From the NCBI GenBank assembly GCA_017515105.1, contig JAFWHO010000001.1:1-64000 (forward strand): a stretch of 64,000 nt of DNA, in the 5' to 3' direction. The stretch is from Candidatus Saccharimonadota bacterium. Lineage in GTDB: Bacteria > Patescibacteriota > Saccharimonadia > Saccharimonadales > Saccharimonadaceae. Every line of letters begins with the position of its first letter. The first letter of the stretch is position 1. A program made the translations under genes and the position numbers. The notes under the pieces are model-generated. The model ran no database searches and was not told where the DNA came from. It saw only the letters and a program-made list of their open reading frames with translations. Shown here in pieces: positions 7,625-16,157 of the stretch.

Positions 7625-8614
7625 CTATTCATTAATATCCTCAATCTTACTATTTGAATTAATCTGACTATTTAACTTATTAATCATAGTCACATCATTA
7701 TTATATTTTTCGACCAGCTGATTATATTGCGAAATCAAACCATCAATCTCGTTATATAGCGCCTTCAAACTCTCCTGTTCTCTCACCAAAGCCGCCCGCT
7801 CCACGTCAAAAGCCCACTGCGAACTAAAACACCCGACGGTTTCAGCGCATTTATTAAACTTGTTAATCTCCTCATTTAGCTGCTCTACCCCGACACCATA
7901 TTCATCATTTTTTTGATGAATGATATTATCTATTTCTTCCATCTGCACTCTAGTCTGTTCCCGACTAGCTTCAAGTTCCCTAAACACCCCGATATATTTA
8001 TCATAAAAATGCACCACAGCGTCCTGGTCTTTGAAATACCTTGCATAATGCTCTTCAAGATCACTCGGCAAATCCTTCACTTCCGTACCCGCCCTTACAT
8101 ACAATTCTTCCTGCCGTTGATTTTCGTTGTAGTTTTTCATCTCATCATCTAGGTAACTAGAATTGCTTTCAAGGACCTTCCTTAAAGAACTATTTATTTT
8201 GGTCTTTTCGCCACTATCTAATCTCGCCCATACAGCGTGCAACAATTCGTGCGCAGTCGTAAGCTCCTTAATCCCATCCAGCTCATCTGACTGAACATCG
8301 TACACAAAAACACTATCACCAGTAAAACACCCTAAAACTGCAATTTCAGTATCTGTGTCAGAACGGCAATTCGCATTAAATTCCGCCCCACCAATCAAGC
8401 TCGGCTGAACTGAATTGAAGATAAACTCCCCCTCACCGGTCAAGTTCAAAGAAGAGCGGATCCGCGACATTTCCTCCGAAGGAGCATACGTAATACCGCG
8501 CCACCAATCATAGATAAACGAACGGTTAAAAATAATAACAGCAATAACCAGCATTATTATTCCAAAAGACACCCCTCGAACGATGTTTCGCCTCTGGCTT
8601 TTAGGAATAATCAT
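7625..8614 (-). CDS. Membrane-anchored HExxH metallopeptidase with C-terminal coiled coil
   Basis: One N-terminal membrane helix (about residues 14-30) is followed by an extracytoplasmic domain with the zinc motif HELLH at 122-126 in the context TTAHELLHAVWA. Residues 215-325 are rich in heptad-like Leu, Glu and Gln and should form a long coiled coil, perhaps reaching through a thick envelope. Four Cys residues occur outside the membrane. I cannot assign a peptidase family. TATAAT lies exactly 6 nt before the ATG, predicting a leaderless message. It is divergent from the deaminase gene. Confidence 0.75.
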   Translation of the reverse strand: MIIPKSQRRNIVRGVSFGIIMLVIAVIIFNRSFIYDWWRGITYAPSEEMSRIRSSLNLTGEGEFIFNSVQPSLIGGAEFNANCRSDTDTEIAVLGCFTGDSVFVYDVQSDELDGIKELTTAHELLHAVWARLDSGEKTKINSSLRKVLESNSSYLDDEMKNYNENQRQEELYVRAGTEVKDLPSDLEEHYARYFKDQDAVVHFYDKYIGVFRELEASREQTRVQMEEIDNIIHQKNDEYGVGVEQLNEEINKFNKCAETVGCFSSQWAFDVERAALVREQESLKALYNEIDGLISQYNQLVEKYNNDVTMINKLNSQINSNSKIEDINE

Positions 8615-8673
8615 ATTATTATTATATAATAATATACAAGTTTATTTATAAAAATCATATGTTTGGAGAAAAA

Positions 8674-10011
8674 ATGAAACTACTAATCAAGAATGGCAAA
8701 ATCTTGCTACCAGAAAATGACGATTTCACAATTTCAACCGGGAATATCATTATAGAAGATAGACGCATCAGCAAAATTCTTCCAAGTAGCAACCAACCAC
8801 AAGAAGCCGATTTTGACAAAGTTATCGACGCCTCAAGCTCTCTCGTGATGCCAGGCCTGATCAACGCACACACTCATGCCTACATGAGCATCTTCAAAAA
8901 TTATGCCGACGACCTTGAATTTTTTGATTGGCTTCACAGCGTAGAGGTGGTCGAAGACGAAATAACTGCAGAAGATTGTTACTGGACCTCACTTCTCGCC
9001 ATCATCGAAATGATCAAAACCGGCACAACTTGTTTTGTGGATATGCATATCAGAAGTAGCATCAAAGGCAAAAAGACCGGCCCCGAAGCCGCCGCATCAG
9101 GGGCCGTACGCGAAAGTGGCATCCGTGCTATCCTAAGCCGTGGCCTAGTAGGTGAAGCTTCCGACCAGGAAGCTTGGCGTAGAATTAACGAATTTATGAC
9201 CGATGCAAAATTAAATAACGATTGCGACAGGTTGCGGTTCGCCTTAGGGCCACATGCACCATACTCTTGCCCCGAAAGCCTCTTAAAAGAAATCAAAAAA
9301 ATCGGCCAGGAAAATGGTCTCATGGCAACAATCCATATTTCCGAGAGCGAAGCCGAAATGGAAACTATCGCATCAAACAACAATGGCATCACACCAGTTA
9401 AATTCGTAGCAGACTCCGGGCTATTTGATTTGCCAACCATCGCCGCCCACCTTGTCAAAGCAACCGACGACGATATTAAAATTCTAAAAGAGAATAACGT
9501 CAGCGTCGCTCTTAACCCACGCAGCAACATGAAACTGGGTAACGGCTTTGCCCCAGCCAAAAAATTCCAAGACGCCGGCCTTAACATTTGCCTCGGCACT
9601 GACGGCAACGGCAGCAACAACACTCAAAACATGTTCCAAGAAATGCAATTTGCGAGCCTGGTCTATAAAGGCGCCGAGAAAAAAGCCAAATGTATCGACG
9701 CCGAAGACGTCCTAAAATTCGCAACCATAAATGGCGCTAAAGCCTTAGGATTGGAAGACCAGCTCGGTGTAATCAAAGAAGGTGCACTCGCAGACATAAT
9801 CATACTAGACTTAAATACCCCAGAATTTGTCCCAGAGAACAATCTCATCAGTGCCCTCTGCTATAGCGCCAACGGCTCCGAAGTAAAAACAGTCATAGTA
9901 AATGGTGATGTCCTTATGGAAGACAAAAAACTCCTCACCATCGACGAGCAAAAAGTCTACCAAGAATGTGAAAAAATCGCCAAAAGATTAAACATGACAA
10001 ACAAAAACTGA
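8674..10011 (+). CDS. mtaD: Amidohydrolase, S-adenosylhomocysteine/methylthioadenosine deaminase type
   Basis: A metal-dependent amidohydrolase of 445 aa. GLINAHTHAYMS carries the first metal-binding His pair, LGPHAPYSCP and HISESEAEME the next ligands, and GTDGNGSNN the catalytic Asp. These match the MtaD/TrzN/SsnA branch, which deaminates S-adenosylhomocysteine, methylthioadenosine or related purine nucleosides. The exact substrate cannot be set from sequence, so the symbol is provisional. The ATG at 8674 is chosen over 8659 because GGAG lies 6-7 nt upstream and the protein then begins MKLLIKNGKILLP as in relatives. Confidence 0.85.
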   Translation: MKLLIKNGKILLPENDDFTISTGNIIIEDRRISKILPSSNQPQEADFDKVIDASSSLVMPGLINAHTHAYMSIFKNYADDLEFFDWLHSVEVVEDEITAEDCYWTSLLAIIEMIKTGTTCFVDMHIRSSIKGKKTGPEAAASGAVRESGIRAILSRGLVGEASDQEAWRRINEFMTDAKLNNDCDRLRFALGPHAPYSCPESLLKEIKKIGQENGLMATIHISESEAEMETIASNNNGITPVKFVADSGLFDLPTIAAHLVKATDDDIKILKENNVSVALNPRSNMKLGNGFAPAKKFQDAGLNICLGTDGNGSNNTQNMFQEMQFASLVYKGAEKKAKCIDAEDVLKFATINGAKALGLEDQLGVIKEGALADIIILDLNTPEFVPENNLISALCYSANGSEVKTVIVNGDVLMEDKKLLTIDEQKVYQECEKIAKRLNMTNKN

Positions 10012-10018
10012 AAACATT

Positions 10019-10051
10019 TTTAAGCTTTCTTTAAGCCTCGCGCTGCATAAT
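10019..10051 (+). promoter_or_regulatory. TTTAAG direct repeat abutting a -10 box
   Basis: TTTAAG occurs at 10019-10024 and 10030-10035 with a 5-bp gap, and CATAAT (10046-10051) follows exactly 10 bp later. This spacing is the one described for CiaR-type OmpR-family response regulators (TTTAAG-N5-TTTAAG about 10 bp above the -10). It replaces a -35 for the gene at 10078, suggesting activation by a two-component system encoded elsewhere. Confidence 0.55.
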
Positions 10052-10077
10052 AGAGGCAATCAAAAGAAAGGTAAAAA

Positions 10078-10434
10078 ATGTTTAAAAATATGTTGAAGCG
10101 GAGCTGGCTCTCCATCAAGCGCAAACTCGATCCTAACAAATACTTAGCCAGCGTCGGCATCACCGCCGAAGAAGGGAAACGTCTTGTCGGCCGACTCTCC
10201 GGCGGCCAGCAGCAACGCGTCGCCATCGCCCGCGCCCTTGCTTCTAATTCCCCAATCATCATGGCCGACGAGCCAACCGGCAATCTTGACGAAGATACCG
10301 AAGATATAATCATTGATATCTTCCGTGATCTCGCGCATAAAGACAACAAAATTGTCATCATCGTCACGCACTCACGCCAAGTTGCAAAACGCGCCGACAA
10401 AGTTCTCACCCTCCGACGCGGTCATCTCGCCTAG
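10078..10434 (+). pseudogene. Truncated ABC transporter ATPase (LolD/MacB-like), lacks Walker A
   Basis: The 118-aa product keeps the C-terminal half of an ABC ATPase: signature [15 protein letters not shown], Walker [14 protein letters not shown] and H-loop VTHS. The roughly 100 residues carrying Walker A and the Q-loop are missing. In their place is a 40-aa lead ([16 protein letters not shown]) resembling the start of an FtsX/MacB-type permease. An internal deletion joining permease and ATPase pieces would explain this. It cannot hydrolyse ATP by the normal mechanism alone. It has its own promoter and GAAAGG ribosome binding site, so it may still be expressed. Confidence 0.8.
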
Positions 10435-10450
10435 AAAATATAACAACTAA

Positions 10451-10957
10451 CTATATTTCAAACACGGCATATTCGCAATTCGATAAATGCCATTCGCCAT
10501 AATTTATCTCGCCAGTTCTACCCAGAATCAAATGTCGCAAATTGATAAGTAGACCACTGTGGCTCACAACCAACACACAATTATAATCCTGTTTTTTTAC
10601 CATTTCCAAAAACGCCGCTGCCCTACTTAAGATGTCTGCGCCAGATTCAACCGTCTCACTATTCCTATATAACTCCCAATCATTCACTACCATTCCCTCA
10701 AATTCTCCGCCATACTGCTCCATCAAATTTTGATCGTAAAAAATCTCACATCTACCATCGCAGACAATTTCCGCCGTTTCCTTCGCCCGGGTCAGTGGCG
10801 ACGAAAAACAACAATCAAACTCTACGCCAGCCAATTTTTGCCTCAAAGCCTCCGCCTGCTCCCGCCCAAGTTCGCTCAGTACTACATCTCTTCGCCCCAT
10901 CAACCGCCCATCAGTATTCCACTCTGTCGCACCGTGTCTTGCAAGTATAATTTTCAT
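10451..10957 (-). CDS. Histidine phosphatase family protein (phosphoglycerate mutase-like)
   Basis: The N-terminal ARHGATEWNTDGR carries the RHG phosphohistidine motif, SSPLTRAKETAEI the second Arg region and VVSHSGLLI the second catalytic His. At 168 aa it is a compact phosphatase-type member (CobC/GpmB-like). A true 2,3-bisphosphoglycerate-dependent mutase is unlikely because a cofactor-independent mutase is encoded at 48497-50137. TATAAT lies 6 nt before the ATG, predicting a leaderless message. Substrate unknown. Confidence 0.85.
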   Translation of the reverse strand: MKIILARHGATEWNTDGRLMGRRDVVLSELGREQAEALRQKLAGVEFDCCFSSPLTRAKETAEIVCDGRCEIFYDQNLMEQYGGEFEGMVVNDWELYRNSETVESGADILSRAAAFLEMVKKQDYNCVLVVSHSGLLINLRHLILGRTGEINYGEWHLSNCEYAVFEI

Positions 10958-10978
10958 AGCTTTATTATATCCTATAAT

Positions 10979-11611
10979 CTAATCTAACCACCGCTTTTTT
11001 GGATTCTTAGTCAAAACCTCCGCAGTTTTCGGAGCATAAAGCGAAATAGCTTTATTTAGCACTAGGTCATAGGCCTTAAACTCTTCTTCTTCATGTTCAG
11101 CACTATGCGCATAATATCTATTCCTCTCCATCCGCGCCCTTCTTTCCTCATTTTCTACATCAGTATCCCTCACGAAATCTAGAACCGCAGTCTTCGGATA
11201 CCCTAATAGTTTTCCTATTTTCTTAGTTATTTTCATCCATTTCTTCCTGTACGATGTTTCCCCATTTTCATCCAGCAAAGACCAGAGTTTTTCAAAAGCT
11301 TTCTTGGTCCGTTTGGCGAGTCTACGTTTTTTGGAAATACAAAAATACTCATATGACACCATTTCGTCGCCGTAATTAAAACTATGCCTAAAATAAACCG
11401 CCTTAAGCCCAAGATTCCTAAGTAATCTATCAAAATCACTGATCTTCAACTTTTCGTATTCCTTCTCGACAAAATCCCCCATCATAGCCGGTTTCAAACC
11501 AATCAATACTCCGATCATATCAGCCATATCCGGAGCAGCAATACGAGGCTCGATCTTCACCTTGAAATAATATTTTTCTAATTCAATTATTGCTTTTTCT
11601 TTTTTGTCCAT
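10979..11611 (-). CDS. Hypothetical basic protein downstream of a CYTH gene
   Basis: A 210-aa protein rich in Lys, Arg and Glu, with no signal peptide or membrane segment. I recognise no family. Its start overlaps the end of the CYTH-domain gene by 25 bp in a different frame, so the two are almost certainly co-translated. Most of the chain looks helical, with a notable cluster of acidic residues (EHEEEEF) near residue 170. A role linked to the CYTH protein is an inference from the overlap alone. Confidence 0.7.
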   Translation of the reverse strand: MDKKEKAIIELEKYYFKVKIEPRIAAPDMADMIGVLIGLKPAMMGDFVEKEYEKLKISDFDRLLRNLGLKAVYFRHSFNYGDEMVSYEYFCISKKRRLAKRTKKAFEKLWSLLDENGETSYRKKWMKITKKIGKLLGYPKTAVLDFVRDTDVENEERRARMERNRYYAHSAEHEEEEFKAYDLVLNKAISLYAPKTAEVLTKNPKKRWLD

Positions 11612-12168
11612 ACTGGTGGGTCCATATTGAATAATATTTCCGGCGTATCGTAATTAATTACTTCAGGATCAACCCCATAGTAATGCTGGTAAGTTGTATC
11701 GACCGAGCCAAATTTCGCCTGAGATTTTTTAAGACCAAGTTTCCTTGCAGTTTCCCAAACTAACTCCTCGCTCGGCCCCTCTATCTCTATGAAAGTCGGA
11801 ATCCACGGCCAAGTATCAATGCAAATCTCCACGTCGCCATATACCCATATTTCACGCAAAGTTTCCTGCCGCGCCTTAATTCTAAGCCCACATCCTTCAA
11901 GAAACAAAATCGCATCATTATAATCCCCCACCTCGACATTCACTTCCTTGGTCCCAAGAATGGAATGATCATCACTAACATTTTTATAAGTCATTACGAT
12001 CTTGCCACCCTCATCGCGCACACGTGCGAAAGAGTGTAAACCGGTATCAAAAATTGTCCGCCTCATCAAAATCTCTGGCTTCACTAGTTTCGCACCAATT
12101 TCTTTCAGTTTGGAGCGAACTTCATCTTTTTTAATATCCAAAAACTGAGCTTCTATTTCGTTCTTCAT
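11587..12168 (-). CDS. CYTH domain protein (class IV adenylate cyclase/ThTPase-like)
   Basis: The N-terminal MKNEIEAQFLDI is the EXEXK-type signature in altered form (EIEAQ), followed by FARVRDEGGKIVMTYK (strand with Arg and Lys ligands), TKEVNVEV and ICIDTWPWIPTFIEIEGP, the acidic strand pattern of CYTH enzymes. The family hydrolyses or cyclises triphosphates in a beta tunnel using two metal ions. The activity here is not predictable. TATAAT lies 6 nt before the ATG. The downstream gene overlaps by 25 bp. Confidence 0.8.
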   Translation of the reverse strand: MKNEIEAQFLDIKKDEVRSKLKEIGAKLVKPEILMRRTIFDTGLHSFARVRDEGGKIVMTYKNVSDDHSILGTKEVNVEVGDYNDAILFLEGCGLRIKARQETLREIWVYGDVEICIDTWPWIPTFIEIEGPSEELVWETARKLGLKKSQAKFGSVDTTYQHYYGVDPEVINYDTPEILFNMDPPVWTKKKKQ

Positions 12169-12184
12169 ACTATTATTATATACC

Positions 12185-13462
12185 CTACATCTTTAGTTTG
12201 CCAAACGCTTCCGAAAGCACATTCAGAAGCTCGGCATAATCTTCTTTTTTCGCATTCCTAACTTTTGCAAAAATATAAATGCAATTATCTTTTACTTCCA
12301 AATTATAAGACAAATTCCTCTCATATAGTTTTTCCATGAAGGCCGGATCGAGTAGTTCGAATGCCGGCAAAGCATCCTTGCTAGCTGCATAAACTTTATA
12401 TCGACGAGTAAACTCTCCCCACTCCATATCATATTTATCATAATTTTTTGGCCTTGTTACTCTAAGCTTAGCCTTCTTAGATTCCACAATTACTCCCTCA
12501 TATGTCTTTGGCACAATTATCTGACCAACAATATAATACAAATTTGGATCACTCGGCCATGGTGAATATGTATAGATTTGAACCAAACAATTGTTCCACT
12601 TCCCTATCACATGATTGTTCACATCAGCATCTGCCAACACGTCATGGTTGTCAAAAATCAAACCTTTAGTTGGAAGCGCCAACCTCCCCCAGTCCGCACT
12701 ATAGAATAGATTATTTTCTTTTGCAAATTCAGCAATACTCTCAACCAAATGCGGCGTAGACTCCGTCGATTGAGTGATACCATCTAGTTTCAAGGATCCA
12801 CCATCATACACAAAGTTCCAATATTCCATCATGCCACGAGCATAATTGCTAAAAATCTTCTTTTTCGTATCCACTGCCACCAATCCATCAGTGCCATTAA
12901 AACAAAATATTAACTGTACCACTGCAGGTAACTTTGTCTCACTATTAACCTGCGTATTTAAAGTTGTTTTTGCAACTGACAAATCACTAACAATATTCCT
13001 CCGATTCATTTGGTCAATAGCTTCGAGCATCAAACACGCGTGCTGAAAATACCTATCGGTTGTATAGCTTCGAATACTATCCAAGTTATAGTCCGACCAA
13101 TCTTGCTGATATTGTTTAAAGATTCGCTCCGCCTCCGTATGTATCCATTTTTCCTGATCAGTATTGTTCTGATCTGAGGCACTATATTTTTGCCTAAGCT
13201 CGAGCATTTCCTTACGATTCTTACGTCTCCTAGATTTATCCTCAATATTCAACACTATAACAATAACTATAATGGAAAGTACAAACCCAAGAAGTAAATA
13301 AGGAAGATCGGCTTCGCTGATACTACGACCACCACCATGCCCATAGCTATCACCAGAAAAATCAAAGCTGCCACCAGAGTCAAAATCGCTATCCGAACCA
13401 CCGCCACCAGCAAACCCAAAAAGGGAAGTAATTATCGTGAATAAAATATGTAATACCTTCAT
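12185..13462 (-). CDS. Tim44-like domain membrane protein with DUF3137-like C-terminus
   Basis: A hydrophobic N-terminal segment, a Gly/Ser/Asp-rich linker (about residues 20-48), a membrane helix (about 55-75) and a basic stretch precede a domain beginning WIHTEAERIFKQYQQDWSDYNLDSI, which resembles bacterial Tim44-like domains. The C-terminal third, with FTRRYKVYAASKDALPAFELL and a short hydrophobic strand ICIF-type near the end, resembles DUF3137. ATG at 13462 is chosen; GTG at 13465 is equally close to the TAAAAT box. The role is unknown, perhaps a lipid- or protein-binding envelope component. Confidence 0.65.
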   Translation of the reverse strand: MKVLHILFTIITSLFGFAGGGGSDSDFDSGGSFDFSGDSYGHGGGRSISEADLPYLLLGFVLSIIVIVIVLNIEDKSRRRKNRKEMLELRQKYSASDQNNTDQEKWIHTEAERIFKQYQQDWSDYNLDSIRSYTTDRYFQHACLMLEAIDQMNRRNIVSDLSVAKTTLNTQVNSETKLPAVVQLIFCFNGTDGLVAVDTKKKIFSNYARGMMEYWNFVYDGGSLKLDGITQSTESTPHLVESIAEFAKENNLFYSADWGRLALPTKGLIFDNHDVLADADVNNHVIGKWNNCLVQIYTYSPWPSDPNLYYIVGQIIVPKTYEGVIVESKKAKLRVTRPKNYDKYDMEWGEFTRRYKVYAASKDALPAFELLDPAFMEKLYERNLSYNLEVKDNCIYIFAKVRNAKKEDYAELLNVLSEAFGKLKM

Positions 13463-13509
13463 CACGTACTATTTTACCATAAGCCCTAATTCAAAAACGT
13501 AAATTACAT

Positions 13510-14034
13510 TTAATCAAGATTATAAACTAGCCCAACTTCCGCATACTCTTTGCCACCCACTTCCGTCATTCTCTCTTCTTTTATCTTCCCACCCATATGC
13601 TCATAAAACTTTATCGAATCAACATTATCTTTCAAACACCAAACAATCATTGCGTGTTTGTTTTTATCCTTAAGTTTCTCAACCGCATAACTAAACATTT
13701 TCTTACCGATACCTTGACCTTTCAAATCTGGATGAGTATAAATAGCCATCAACTCTGAGTCAACATAATCAACGTCGGGTGAAAAAGAATTATCAAACAC
13801 AAATCTACAAAGACCAACCACCTTTCCGTCAAAAACCGCCACAATAAAATTATCATCATCTACGCATTCCGCAAATCCCTGCGCTCTCGCATCAACATCT
13901 AACGAGTCTAAATACTCGTCATCGATTATTCCCTTGTAGGCCTTTCGCCAACCTTCAACCACAACCTGAGCCGCCCCCGCAACATCATCCTTAGTCAAAC
14001 TTCGAATTAAAACACCATTTCTTTTATCGCTCAT
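13510..14034 (-). CDS. GNAT family N-acetyltransferase
   Basis: A 174-aa acetyltransferase. LMAIYTHPDLKGQGIGKKMF is the acetyl-CoA binding motif A (Q/RxxGxG/A), preceded by GLCRFVFDN and followed by NVDSIKFYEHMGGKI, the typical last helix and strand. Its start overlaps the stop of the upstream MFS-GNAT-Nudix gene by 4 bp (ATGA), so they form an operon. The acceptor is unknown. Note that the upstream protein contains a second GNAT domain. Confidence 0.88.
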   Translation of the reverse strand: MSDKRNGVLIRSLTKDDVAGAAQVVVEGWRKAYKGIIDDEYLDSLDVDARAQGFAECVDDDNFIVAVFDGKVVGLCRFVFDNSFSPDVDYVDSELMAIYTHPDLKGQGIGKKMFSYAVEKLKDKNKHAMIVWCLKDNVDSIKFYEHMGGKIKEERMTEVGGKEYAEVGLVYNLD

Positions 14035-16097
14035 TCTGCATTTCCTCCTCTAGCTTTTAACCAATAGTTCTTTAGGAACTTTCCCCACACATCACTATAA
14101 TACTCATCCAGATATCCATCAACTTTATCAATCTCAACCCATTCAGTTTTCTCAACTTCGCCAGCCTGCATTTTAATTTCGTCGTTCAAAGGCTCAGCCA
14201 CAAAAAGCAAAATATCTTTATGCACAGTCCCACTATGCACTAAATGCCACGTCGTCAAAGGCTTCTCACTCAAAATCTTTACATCCAACCCAACCTCTTC
14301 CTTCGTCTCCCGCAACGCAGTTTCAATATCAGTCTCACCTTTTTCCTGATGCCCTTTTGGAAACGACCAATACTGCTTCCCACCATCATCTCTCGTACAA
14401 ATTAGAAGAACCTTGCTGTCCTTCAAAATGATACAGCCGCAGCTTTTTTCTTTCCTTATTCCATATTTTACAAAGACAAGCCTCTCCCCACCATGCAAAG
14501 AAGCCGAGTGGGTAACAACATATCCGCTATCCACAAAATTCTTTTTACTGTAAATATTGTCGGGATGTACAGTCGCAACCAAACCATCAAGCTCTAATTC
14601 TTTCGCACGTTTCTCCAGCACTTTCAAAATCTGCTTCTGTAAATGGTGGCCGCGACACTCTTTTCTAATCATAATACTATCAATAAGTAGCACGTTGTCA
14701 TTTTTCAATTTGTAGTCCTTCAAAACTTCCGGCGCACCACAAGTAGCAACCACAAGACCAATCACGGCTCTACCTTTTTTCAAAAAGTAAACATTGTCCG
14801 AACCTTTCATTGGTGTCGTAAATTCTTTTTTCGTAAGCGGCGTAAACCATTCTTTATTTTTCATCCCTTTTATAATCATGGATTGAAATCTCATAGCCTT
14901 ATCCACATCCTTAATCTCAACTGGTGCCAAATCTACGTTTTTCCCGATTACATAACGTTTTTTCGGAACGCCCATCTTTTTCAAAAAAGTATATGCTACA
15001 AGTTCCGCGCTTATGATTAGTAGCACAAACATAATCATTGACCTCACATCGCTAATAAATAGCAGTGGTATCACAGCAATCACTCTAGCAAACGCCTCAA
15101 GCAATTGATAAATTAAATTATAGTGCGCCAAATCCATATCGTTCCGATTCTCAAAATAAATTTTGTTCACAGACTGATTCTGCATTTTACTTACTAAACC
15201 TTCGGCGAAACATATTGCTAAAATAAAATAGTTTAAGAAAAACAGTTTCGTTAAGCATACTAAGACAAATAGAACGGTACTAAGCACAAAAAAATTTCTC
15301 TTTTCAATTATCTTCCCATAAAGGAATATGAACACTATGATCGCAATATTGCTAATCACGCTCATCGTACCAGTTATCATATAAGTATCTTCTATATAAA
15401 GAAAAACATAAATAGGGAAAAGCAACGTCAGTACGTTATTGATTTCATACAACGAAAAGGCCAAAAAATTCCTTTTATCATAACACTTCAAATGCTTTAT
15501 CAATTCTATTTTTGTATTATTCCCTTTACTATCTATTCTCCACAAAGGCAATATACTCACAAATAGCAACACCGAAGAAATAATCATCAGTATAGAATTA
15601 TTTAAACCGTCCAGCAAAAACGCACCCAAAAATCCAGCCAAAATTGTAGCAACTTCCGACACAATCATGGTCATGCTATACGGGATCGACGATCTCCTCT
15701 GTGGCATAATCTCCGTAATATAAAATCTTCTAGCAACCCAATACCCCCGCCGATATATTGCATACAAAAGTGAAATCAAAACAACATACCACACATTATG
15801 GTCTACATTACCCAGGGTAATCTGAAGCGCAATGAAAGAAACTACACCGATATACATTATCACTGAGTAATTAAATCTCTCACCAATTCTCACAAAGAAA
15901 TAAGAAATAAAGAAAGAAAACAAGTTTTCTAGCAGATAAAAGAATAATACTTGCTGAATCGAAAAACCATTCTTAAATAAATATAGCGAAATAAAAATCT
16001 CAATCAGCGATCTCGCAAAAGTCGAAACAAACAAAAAAACATTAAACTCGTTCAATTTACCTTTATTATGTTTGATCTTCCCTATCCCTTTTTTCAT
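14031..16097 (-). CDS. MFS transporter - GNAT acetyltransferase - Nudix hydrolase fusion
   Basis: A 688-aa three-part protein. Residues 1 to about 375 contain 10-12 membrane helices typical of a major facilitator. About 385-550 form a GNAT-like domain, with VLLIDSIMIRKECRGHHLQ in the acetyl-CoA binding position and a divergent RxxG loop. About 555-680 form a Nudix domain: WSFPKGHQEKGE, then RETKEEVGL complete a perfect Nudix box spanning 582-604. The Nudix part resembles Ap4A or NTP hydrolases. No frameshift or internal start separates the parts. The predicted start is 11 nt after TATAAT. It is followed by a separate GNAT gene. Transport and modification of one nucleotide-like substrate is a plausible inference. 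Confidence 0.85.
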   Translation of the reverse strand: MKKGIGKIKHNKGKLNEFNVFLFVSTFARSLIEIFISLYLFKNGFSIQQVLFFYLLENLFSFFISYFFVRIGERFNYSVIMYIGVVSFIALQITLGNVDHNVWYVVLISLLYAIYRRGYWVARRFYITEIMPQRRSSIPYSMTMIVSEVATILAGFLGAFLLDGLNNSILMIISSVLLFVSILPLWRIDSKGNNTKIELIKHLKCYDKRNFLAFSLYEINNVLTLLFPIYVFLYIEDTYMITGTMSVISNIAIIVFIFLYGKIIEKRNFFVLSTVLFVLVCLTKLFFLNYFILAICFAEGLVSKMQNQSVNKIYFENRNDMDLAHYNLIYQLLEAFARVIAVIPLLFISDVRSMIMFVLLIISAELVAYTFLKKMGVPKKRYVIGKNVDLAPVEIKDVDKAMRFQSMIIKGMKNKEWFTPLTKKEFTTPMKGSDNVYFLKKGRAVIGLVVATCGAPEVLKDYKLKNDNVLLIDSIMIRKECRGHHLQKQILKVLEKRAKELELDGLVATVHPDNIYSKKNFVDSGYVVTHSASLHGGERLVFVKYGIRKEKSCGCIILKDSKVLLICTRDDGGKQYWSFPKGHQEKGETDIETALRETKEEVGLDVKILSEKPLTTWHLVHSGTVHKDILLFVAEPLNDEIKMQAGEVEKTEWVEIDKVDGYLDEYYSDVWGKFLKNYWLKARGGNAE

Positions 16098-16157
16098 TTA
16101 GCATTACTATTATATCACAAGCCTCAGTAGTAATCCGTTCCATGCTATAATACAGCT

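Noticed and set aside
14031-16097. Frameshift artefact as the cause of the MFS-GNAT-Nudix fusion
   Set aside because: The frame is continuous, each domain is complete, and no ribosome binding site or start is placed at the junctions.
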